This document shows positions 34,453-41,677 of a stretch of DNA of 64,000 nucleotides, piece after piece. The stretch is from NCBI GenBank assembly GCA_019358875.1, contig JAHHIF010000021.1:1-64000 (forward strand). Direction: 5' to 3'. Each line of letters opens with the position of its first letter. Position 1 is the first letter of the stretch. This DNA comes from Symplocastrum torsivum CPER-KK1. Its GTDB lineage: Bacteria; Cyanobacteriota; Cyanobacteriia; Cyanobacteriales; Coleofasciculaceae. Made by a program: the position numbers and the translations under genes. Under the pieces are notes generated by a model that saw nothing but the letters and a program-made list of their open reading frames with translations, made no database searches and had not been told where the DNA came from.

Positions 34453-35343
34453 ATGGCGCGAACAGTTGAACGAATTGAACAGGATTTGGCAACGCTTGAG
34501 GAAGCGATCGCTCTTTTGAGGGTAGAATTCCACAGTACCTATTCTCAATATCTAAAGTTACTAGGGCAAGCCCTGCGGCAGCAGCTCATTTTGGCAAGTT
34601 ATCAGGTTTGCACTCAAGGGTATCCTGAGTCGTTTTTGAGCTTGTCATTTAATCAGCGGCAAACGTTGCAGCAAGCATTACGCGAACTAGGAGGGAAGGC
34701 TCAAGAACAATTGCTTTCTCATCTGGAAGATTCAACCAATTTGAATGAGCAAGAAACGATAGCTGAACCAGAGGCATCACCTGTCAGTGACGAACAGCCG
34801 CAGGAACCCATTCAAGATGAGTTGCCAGATGCTGTTGAAATGATAGTAAATGATGAGTCTCCAGTTGCGCCTCAAACCGTTAAACTGACTGAGCTGAGTA
34901 AACCAGAGCAATTAGCGCGATGGCAAGAGCAGTTGGAAGAAGCGATCGCAAAAACCCTTCAAACGCTCTCTTTGAATACTAATCGTCTACTACAACAAAC
35001 TAGTATCCTGCCCAACAAGTTACCCGTCGCTATCTTAGAAGCCGCTGTCCAAGTTGAGGTACCGGGGGATGCAACCGCTGGCTCACCCCATCTCTTAAAT
35101 TTGTTGATGGAAACTGAAAGTGAGGGTGAAAAAGAAGATTCGACCCTAACGCGCATCATCGCAATTCATCTACGATTATCAGAGATTGAGTTTGCTGATC
35201 CAACTTTAACCGCTGCACGTAATCAAATTCGTAAGCTTGCCGCCAAAGCAAACACACTCCGGCGAGAGTATCATAAATATCAACGCGAGCGAGCTGTTGC
35301 ACAAGCCGAAGCCGCATGGCGCTCTAGCTGGTTTGATAAGTAG
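34453..35343 (+). CDS. conserved cyanobacterial protein between tsf and recG
   Basis: Protein of 296 residues with no recognised catalytic motif. The N-terminal 95 residues are helical (ERIEQDLATLEEAIALLRVE) with a conserved-looking YSQYLKLLGQALRQQLILAS. An acidic Glu/Pro/Gln linker (95-155) and a helical C-terminal half ending AEAAWRSSWFDK follow. No signal peptide or membrane span. It starts 7 nt after tsf2 without a ribosome site of its own, so it is probably coupled. A gene of this kind before recG is, from memory, common in cyanobacteria; the function is unknown. Confidence 0.78.
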   Translation: MARTVERIEQDLATLEEAIALLRVEFHSTYSQYLKLLGQALRQQLILASYQVCTQGYPESFLSLSFNQRQTLQQALRELGGKAQEQLLSHLEDSTNLNEQETIAEPEASPVSDEQPQEPIQDELPDAVEMIVNDESPVAPQTVKLTELSKPEQLARWQEQLEEAIAKTLQTLSLNTNRLLQQTSILPNKLPVAILEAAVQVEVPGDATAGSPHLLNLLMETESEGEKEDSTLTRIIAIHLRLSEIEFADPTLTAARNQIRKLAAKANTLRREYHKYQRERAVAQAEAAWRSSWFDK

Positions 35344-35490
35344 TTGTTGGTTGTTGGTTGTTAATTGTTGGTTGTTAGTTGTTGGTTGTTTAATAAATAA
35401 AAAATCAACCCTAAGATTTTAGGCAACTTGTCAAATTCTGTCTAACAACTAAAAACAAAAAACCAATAACTAATAACTAACTATAGGAGA
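35343..35490. repeat. GTTGTTGGTTGTTAG inverted-repeat spacer
   Basis: About six near-tandem TTGTTGGTTGTT-like units (35343-35392) are followed after an AT-rich gap by complementary CTAACAACT...AACTAATAACTAAC (35441-35480). The same motif family occurs at about 23137, 45522-45590 and 58365-58420. The two halves can pair as a long hairpin before the recG ribosome site. Confidence 0.6.
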
Positions 35491-35495
35491 AAGTT

Positions 35496-38009
35496 GTGGG
35501 AACAGAATCACCAGATTGGTTGCGATTGCAAAAAGCCCTTGCAGTAGAAGCGGACAAAGGCTTTACTGACTTGCTGGGCAACCAGTATCGCTTTAGTGAG
35601 TTCCTCTGTCTCAGCTTTGGCAAAACTCCGGACATCCTAACATTAGCCCAGCGACGGCAGTGGCAAGAAATTGCTGCCGCGTTTTCCCGTTATCCTCAAA
35701 TGACGGCTCAACAGCGGCAACATCTAGTCACTGAAACTCGCCGATTTCTTTCCCAATTACAGCAAGACGAGTTAAGTCGCTTAGCGGAGAATGAACCTGC
35801 TGATGTGTCTAACGTCACTTCTTCACCCTCAGAATCTCCTAAAGTCAAGTCTCCTCGCACAACACCCCTTGTACCAGCCAAAAGCGAAATCAAAGAAAGC
35901 CAGACGCTCACGCTTGATCGACCGTTGTCTGAGTTAGAAGATGTGGGTGTTAGACAAAGTGGATATTTAGCCCGTCTCGGTCTACATAGAGTTCGTGACC
36001 TCCTATACTACTATCCTCGTGACCATATCGACTATGCGCGTCAGGTCAATATTAATCAGCTTGAAGCTGGTGAAACTGTCACTGTTGTGGGTACGGTGAA
36101 AAGCTGTAGCTGTTTCAGCAGTCCCCGCAACAAGAAATTAACCATTTTTGAGGTCGTCTTAAGAGACCCTACGGGTCAAATTAAACTCAATCGTTTTTTT
36201 GCAGGGACTCGCTATAGTAATCGCGGCTGGCAGGAGCAACAAAAGCGCCGATATCCCCCTAGTTCAGTCGTTGCAGCGTCTGGTCTTGTGAAGAAGAATA
36301 AGTATGGTATTACCCTAGAAGACCCTGAACTGGAAGTCTTAGATAGTCCAGGCGGTAGTATTGACTCGATAAAAATCGGGCGCGTTGTTCCGGTGTATCC
36401 TCTGACGGAGGGTGTACCTGCGGACTTGGTGAGACGAGCAGTAATTGCAGCACTTCCCTACACGTCTCAACTCAAAGACCCACTTCCAGTTGCCATACGA
36501 AAGCAGTATGGCTTGATTGGAGTGAGTGATGCGATCGCAAATATCCATTTTCCCCAAGACAGTGAACTCCTCGCAAGCGCCCGTCGTCGATTAGTCTTTG
36601 ACGAGTTTTTCTATTTACAGTTAGGCTTTCTCCAACGCCGTCATGCTCAAAAGCGACAAGAAACCAGTGCTGTACTCGCTCCCACAGGGGAACTGATTGA
36701 CCAATTCAATCAACTCCTTCCCTTTGAACTCACGAATGCACAGAAGCAAGTCATTAGCGACATCCTCAAAGACTTGCAATCATCTACCCCAATGAACCGC
36801 TTAGTGCAAGGGGATGTCGGTTCTGGTAAAACCGTTGTTGGTGTTGTTGCCATCCTTGCTGCGATTCAATCTGGCTACCAAGCTGCACTAATGGCACCGA
36901 CTGAAGTTTTAGCAGAACAGCATTACCGCAAGCTAGTTAGCTGGTTCAACCTCCTGCATCTGCCAGTCGAACTCCTCACAGGTTCCACGACTACCAAAAA
37001 GCGCCGTCAAATTCATGCTCAATTAGAAACAGGTGAACTACCCCTCCTCGTTGGTACTCATGCCTTGATTCAAGACCCTGTGAATTTTCAGCGGTTAGGC
37101 TTAGTTGTGATTGATGAACAGCATCGGTTTGGCGTACAGCAACGAGCACGTTTACAACAAAAAGGTCAGTCTCCCCATGTCCTAACGATGACAGCGACAC
37201 CCATCCCCCGCACCTTGGCATTGACATTGCATGGAGATTTGGATGTCAGTCAGATTGATGAGTTACCACCAGGACGTCAGCAAATTCATACCACTGTTCT
37301 ATCGGGTAAGGAACGCAACCACGCCTACGACCTGATGCGTCGGGAAATTGCTCAAGGGCGTCAAGCTTATATTGTGTTGCCCTTGATTGAGGAATCGGAA
37401 AAGTTAGATGTGCGTTCTGCTGTTGAAGAGCATCAGCGGCTATCTGAAACGATATTCCCAGAGTTTCAAGTCGGTCTACTTCACGGTCGAATGAGTTCAG
37501 CCGAGAAGGATGAAGCACTTAATGCTTTTCGTGATAATCAGACTCAAATTATTGTTTCGACTACAGTGATTGAAGTTGGCGTTGATGTCCCTAACGCAAC
37601 AGTGATGATGATTGAGAATGCTGAGCGTTTTGGATTATCTCAATTACATCAGTTACGAGGTCGTGTTGGTAGAGGGTCACATCAGTCTTACTGTCTCCTG
37701 ATGAGTGGTTCCAAAACGGATACAGCACGTCAGCGTCTTGGGGTACTGGAACAGTCGCAGGATGGCTTTTTCATCTCCGAGATGGATATGCGTTTCCGTG
37801 GTCCTGGTGAAGTATTAGGCAGGCGCCAATCAGGGTTAGCGGATTTTGCTCTAGCTAGTTTGGTGGAAGACCAAGAAGTGTTGAACTTGGCGCGAGATGC
37901 GGCTGAGAAGATAATTCTCAACAATGAGACACTCAAAGGTGTGCCTTTAATCAGAGCGGAGTTGGAGTATCGCTATTCTAAGTTGATGGGTGGTGCTATT
38001 TTGACGTGA
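35496..38009 (+). CDS. recG: ATP-dependent DNA helicase RecG
   Basis: Branch-migration helicase of 837 residues that remodels stalled forks and Holliday junctions. A cyanobacterial N-terminal extension (1-140) precedes the wedge/OB region (RDLLYYYPRDHIDY near residue 168). Helicase motifs are GDVGSGKTVVGV near residue 440, DEQHRFGVQQ near 540, TATPIPRTLAL and QLRGRVGRGSHQSYC near 720. The GTG start at 35496 has AGGAG 8 nt upstream. The length agrees with other cyanobacterial RecG proteins. Confidence 0.97.
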   Translation: MGTESPDWLRLQKALAVEADKGFTDLLGNQYRFSEFLCLSFGKTPDILTLAQRRQWQEIAAAFSRYPQMTAQQRQHLVTETRRFLSQLQQDELSRLAENEPADVSNVTSSPSESPKVKSPRTTPLVPAKSEIKESQTLTLDRPLSELEDVGVRQSGYLARLGLHRVRDLLYYYPRDHIDYARQVNINQLEAGETVTVVGTVKSCSCFSSPRNKKLTIFEVVLRDPTGQIKLNRFFAGTRYSNRGWQEQQKRRYPPSSVVAASGLVKKNKYGITLEDPELEVLDSPGGSIDSIKIGRVVPVYPLTEGVPADLVRRAVIAALPYTSQLKDPLPVAIRKQYGLIGVSDAIANIHFPQDSELLASARRRLVFDEFFYLQLGFLQRRHAQKRQETSAVLAPTGELIDQFNQLLPFELTNAQKQVISDILKDLQSSTPMNRLVQGDVGSGKTVVGVVAILAAIQSGYQAALMAPTEVLAEQHYRKLVSWFNLLHLPVELLTGSTTTKKRRQIHAQLETGELPLLVGTHALIQDPVNFQRLGLVVIDEQHRFGVQQRARLQQKGQSPHVLTMTATPIPRTLALTLHGDLDVSQIDELPPGRQQIHTTVLSGKERNHAYDLMRREIAQGRQAYIVLPLIEESEKLDVRSAVEEHQRLSETIFPEFQVGLLHGRMSSAEKDEALNAFRDNQTQIIVSTTVIEVGVDVPNATVMMIENAERFGLSQLHQLRGRVGRGSHQSYCLLMSGSKTDTARQRLGVLEQSQDGFFISEMDMRFRGPGEVLGRRQSGLADFALASLVEDQEVLNLARDAAEKIILNNETLKGVPLIRAELEYRYSKLMGGAILT

Positions 38010-38353
38010 TTGACGTTGCTGGGCGTTGCTGAACAGTAGTATGAATCATTGCGGTACTGGCACATCCCAAAATTTAAGATAGTGCAGTAGCAATCGAATC
38101 GAATGTCTCAAAACTATTCCGGTGTAGCTGCAATAAAGCTAGAGATTGCCTTGGAGTTACCGATAACGAGTGTGACAGTTGAGGGATTATTGAGAATTAC
38201 CTCCGGCTTATGGTCAAAAAACCGAATTCAAGACTAGGGGTTTGTAGTTACATGGATAACTTACAGGCTTGGCAGTTACTTTTACGGATAGAGTCTTGTA
38301 GACACAGCCACATCTTCAGACTAGCTTCAAAGAGGAGTATCTGGCTGACCTAA
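38010..38353. other. spacer before nuiA
   Basis: 344 nt without a convincing gene. AT-rich near 38200. The promoter of the plus-strand nuclease-inhibitor gene is expected here, but I cannot place it. Confidence 0.4.
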
Positions 38354-38764
38354 ATGACTAAGAAAAACTCTGAACTAAGTGACCAACTTCAACAAGCTTC
38401 TGATGGCTTACTATTCATCAGCGAGTCTGACTATCCCTTTGAAGTTTTCTTGTGGGAATCATCAGACAGCTTGGCTATCACTCCAGAAACAATTCTTCAT
38501 CATACAGGACACCCTGTAGACACACCTATTGAAGTTGTAGACATTGATTCTTTTTTTGTCGTAGCGACTACTGAACAGGAGTGGCACAACCCAGAGGAAC
38601 ACGAAACACTCAATCGGTTTAAGGCTCTTGTCGAGATGCTCAAGCACAACCTTAATCAGATAAAGGTCTATCGGCTGGGTGAAAGAAGTCTGGATGTCTA
38701 TATTGTTGGAAAAACCCCAACGGGGGACTATGCAGGGCTTTCTACAAAGGTTGTTGAAACTTAG
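38354..38764 (+). CDS. nuiA: nuclease A inhibitor family protein (NuiA-like)
   Basis: Protein of 136 residues closely resembling Anabaena NuiA over its whole length: ASDGLLFISESDYPFEVFLW near residue 15, VVDIDSFFVVATTEQEW near 61, KVYRLGERSLDVYIVGKTP near 107 and an ending in LSTKVVET. NuiA binds and blocks the sugar-non-specific nuclease NucA with very high affinity (established for Anabaena). No nucA-like gene (DRGH nuclease motif) is in this window, so the target is encoded elsewhere. It is monocistronic and convergent with ndhB. Confidence 0.9.
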   Translation: MTKKNSELSDQLQQASDGLLFISESDYPFEVFLWESSDSLAITPETILHHTGHPVDTPIEVVDIDSFFVVATTEQEWHNPEEHETLNRFKALVEMLKHNLNQIKVYRLGERSLDVYIVGKTPTGDYAGLSTKVVET

Positions 38765-38934
38765 TATAAAGTTTGAGGATTACTGATTATTAATCTGGAT
38801 CTCAATGACTTTTTGAATAGTTGTCGGGACATTGGACAAAAAACTATAGTGAGTAGTCGCTTCAACTTTGTCAACGGAGAGTCGATATATTGTAGGCAAA
38901 GTGATCGACTTCTTCTTTTCCTCAGCTATCTGCT

Positions 38935-38971
38935 AAACAAAAAACGCCCAACTCTCTCAAGTCAGGCGTTT
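38935..38971 (-). terminator. intrinsic terminator of ndhB
   Basis: On the minus strand AAACGCC and GGCGTTT (plus 38965-38971 and 38942-38948) flank a 16-nt loop and are followed by TTTGTTT. It lies 20 nt after the ndhB stop. Confidence 0.7.
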
Positions 38972-38990
38972 ACTAAAAATAATGAGAGTG

Positions 38991-40562
38991 TTAGCTTTCA
39001 GTGTCTTTATCTAAGATTGGCTGAACGCTAACGACAGCAGGCTGATTGTTAAGTCTTGCCTGTTGCAGCATTGGAGTACGGGTAACGGAACTGTTTGCTA
39101 AGGTAAACAGGGGATTTGATAGAATCCCCGCCAAGGTAGTTGCTATCAGCGATAGTACCAAACCCACTTGCAAGGGACGCATACCAGGAAGATTCCAGCG
39201 GATTTCTGGGTAATTCTTTATGGAGTCGGACATCTCTTGCGGTTCTTTGACTACCATCATCTTGACGACGCGGATGTAGTAGTAAATCGACACCACAGTG
39301 GCAATCAAACCCAGCAAGACTAAGCCATACAGCCCTGCCTGCCAACCTGCCCAGAATAGGTAGATTTTGCCGAAGAACCCTGCCAATGGTGGAATTCCAC
39401 CCAAGGAGAGCAAACAAATGCTTAAGCACAGAGTTAAAAGAGGGTCTTTCTGATAAAGACCAGCGTACTCGCTAATCTGGTCAGTTCCCGTGCGGAGGGT
39501 GAAGAGAATAACGCAAGTAAAGCCGCCTAGGTTCATGAACAGATAAACCAGGAGGTAAAATACCATGCTGGCATACCCGGCATCAGTTCCAGCAATCAAA
39601 CCAATCATCACAAAACCAGCTTGAGCAATGGAAGAATAGGCTAACAGCCGTTTCATGCTGGTTTGGGTGAGGGCGACAACGTTCCCCAAAATTAGGCTCA
39701 AGACGGTAAGGGCTGTGAAGACAAAATGCCACTGTTCGGTAACTAAAGGGAAGGCAGTTGTCATTAAGCGAATTGCTAACGCAAAGCCTGCTGCTTTGGA
39801 ACCGACAGAGAGGAAGGCAACCACTGGAGTTGGAGAACCTTCGTATACATCAGGTGTCCATTGGTGGAAGGGAACAGCCGAGATTTTGAAGGCAATACCT
39901 GCGATCGCAAATACTAACGCAATTAAAATCCCTAGAGATTCACCCGACTGGATAGCCGTCATACCCTCTGCGATCGAATTTAGCTGAGTTTCTCCTCCAG
40001 ACAAGCCGTACAACAAGGAGACACCGTAGAGAAAGACGGCTGAACTTGATGCCCCAATCAGCAAGTATTTCAATGCTGCCTCATTGGAACGGGGGTCACG
40101 CTTCATGTAACCCGTCATTAGGTACGATGAGATACTGAGAGTTTCCAGTGAGATAAAAATGGTCACCAGCTCATTCGCGCCTGAGAGGAACATTCCTCCC
40201 ACTGTAGCGGTGAGCAAAATTGCGATAAATTCTGCTAAGGATGTGCCAGACTGCTGCACATAGCGAATCGACATCAAAATCGTTACAACCGACGATAGGG
40301 CAATAATGCCACGAAACGCCACACTCAGGGCATCACCGTTGAAGCTCCCCAGAAAGGCGATCGGGTCAGCAACATCCCATTCGTAGTACAGAACGACTAG
40401 GGCAGTAAGAAGACCTCCAATTGCAACATAAGGTAGCCCATTAGCGGCACTCCTACCAGCAATCAGATCAATTACTAAAACCAGTATGAGGGTAATAATT
40501 ACAATTCCCTCTGGCAAAATTATCCCAGCATTAAGCTGAGCAGCAAGATTGGCAAAATCCAT
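38991..40562 (-). CDS. ndhB: NAD(P)H-quinone oxidoreductase subunit 2 (NdhB)
   Basis: Membrane-arm antiporter-like subunit of thylakoid NDH-1, 523 residues and about 14 spans, needed for respiration, cyclic electron flow and CO2 uptake forms of the complex. Diagnostic: MDFANLAAQLNAGIILPEGI at the N-terminus, FISLETLSISSYLMTGYMKR near residue 138 (conserved Glu of the half-channel), FKISAVPFHQWTPDVYEGSP near residue 224 (conserved Lys and His) and MKRLLAYSSIAQAGFVMIG. It stands alone, as usual in cyanobacteria. Its promoter side is occupied by a decayed two-gene cassette in the same orientation. Confidence 0.97.
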   Translation of the reverse strand: MDFANLAAQLNAGIILPEGIVIITLILVLVIDLIAGRSAANGLPYVAIGGLLTALVVLYYEWDVADPIAFLGSFNGDALSVAFRGIIALSSVVTILMSIRYVQQSGTSLAEFIAILLTATVGGMFLSGANELVTIFISLETLSISSYLMTGYMKRDPRSNEAALKYLLIGASSSAVFLYGVSLLYGLSGGETQLNSIAEGMTAIQSGESLGILIALVFAIAGIAFKISAVPFHQWTPDVYEGSPTPVVAFLSVGSKAAGFALAIRLMTTAFPLVTEQWHFVFTALTVLSLILGNVVALTQTSMKRLLAYSSIAQAGFVMIGLIAGTDAGYASMVFYLLVYLFMNLGGFTCVILFTLRTGTDQISEYAGLYQKDPLLTLCLSICLLSLGGIPPLAGFFGKIYLFWAGWQAGLYGLVLLGLIATVVSIYYYIRVVKMMVVKEPQEMSDSIKNYPEIRWNLPGMRPLQVGLVLSLIATTLAGILSNPLFTLANSSVTRTPMLQQARLNNQPAVVSVQPILDKDTES

Positions 40563-40752
40563 AGGTTCTATCAGTATTGTCTATGGCTATGTTGGTATCA
40601 AGATTGACCTTATTTATCTTATCGGTGATTTCACCCCTTGAGCAGCTAAATTTACTCTAAATGTCTAAGTTATGCCTTAGACAGTAAATTTAGAGGAAAA
40701 TCTCTTTTTATTTTAAGTTTAAATTTATATAGTCAACCTATCAAGAAAACTT

Positions 40753-41109
40753 TCAGGTTTGTATCAGAAATTTATCTGGCTCAATTTCCTAAAATTGCCC
40801 AGCCTATCGCTTCTCTAGCTGATTTCAACTTAGTTGGGATACGCAAGATATGAATTTCTCCAGTACTAGGACAAGTCATCTTTAATAATTAAATTGGTTC
40901 GATATAAACGTCATAACCGATTCTTATTAATGTATATTCTTGCCAAAAATCTAATTTTAGTAGCTTGCAATTCTTGGCAAATTCAGGCGTAACCAATTCC
41001 TTGAATCAAGTATGGGCTGCCCATATTTACCCTGTAGTTGTCTCTGGAGTCGGTAAACTGGAATTAGCATTTCTTGTGGCGTTAGCTTTTCAATGTTAGT
41101 CTGCGACAT
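40753..41109 (-). pseudogene. decayed DUF6745-like gene (internal deletion, stops, frameshift)
   Basis: On the minus strand the reading starts MSQTNIEKLTPQEMLIPVYR, continues with QLQGKYGQPILDSRNWLR and meets a stop. It resumes in other frames as KLDFWQEYTLIRIGYDVYIE, then MTCPSTGEIHILRIPTKLKS, then AREAIGW and, after a frameshift, IEPDKFLIQT and a stop. The two ends match what I remember of the N- and C-termini of a cyanobacterial family of several hundred residues (DUF6745-type), so most of the middle is lost. Its start overlaps the end of the next pseudogene by 14 nt, as in a once-coupled operon. Confidence 0.65.
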
Positions 41110-41397
41110 AGTGCCAGCCTTGAGGCTCATATTCTTGCTGAATCCTTACCATCTAGTTGCCTTGAGGAATTGCGATCGCGTTATGCTCTTCGTGGGTAAG
41201 CAAAGCCGTCTCTGAGAGGACTCGCAGATAGAGGGTGCCATCTTTCTCATACAACTGGGCTTATCCCTAACTAAGGCGGTGCTTATGTCCTGTCACTTTA
41301 ACTTCTTAACTTCTGCCAAAGTCAGATGAGATGGCTTTTGTCCCTGATTGGGTTCTACAGTAACCAAAATTACATCCCCTTGTCGAATTGGCTGCAT
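41096..41397 (-). pseudogene. decayed small gene, former operon partner of the DUF6745-like gene
   Basis: On the minus strand MQPIRQGDVILVTVEPNQGQ then KPSHLTLAEV leads, through a frame change, to VTGHKHRLS, AQLYEKDGTLYLRVLSETAL then LTHEEHNAIAIPQGN, and, after a TAG, MVRIQQEYEPQGWHYVAD and a stop. At least three in-frame stops and one frameshift break it. The pieces read as one protein of about 100 residues in the right order; I remember similar small proteins next to DUF6745 genes. It is clearly non-functional. Confidence 0.7.
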
Positions 41398-41677
41398 CGG
41401 TACTTCCCCCAACTTTGCTTGGATGTCTCAGCTATAATCACACCGAACCCGGACGTTGGCATTCATTCTGGCATAATCCGGAGCATTAAGGGTTGCTACT
41501 GAGTATCGGCTATAAGTAGATATCAAGCTACATTTAGCAATAAGGCTGGTGGTTGATCTCTTTATGGGTATCTCCTCAGCTTCCGTTTGAATAACTCGCC
41601 ATCGTCATTTCGCCCTCCCTTCATCACGTTTGTCTGTTTAGCCCGCTGCTATATCCCCGAAGGAAGTTAACATTCCT
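41398..41677. other. spacer upstream of topA
   Basis: 280 nt. On the minus strand the frame of the decayed gene stays partly readable upstream (APDYARMNANVRVRCDYS before a stop), so more remnant coding sequence may lie here. The topA promoter should be near 41600; a GAAGG is about 12 nt before the topA ATG. Confidence 0.4.

Noticed and set aside
35343..35490. CRISPR array
   Set aside because: The repeated TTGTTGGTTGTT units are short and nearly contiguous, without unique spacers of constant length; no cas gene is present.
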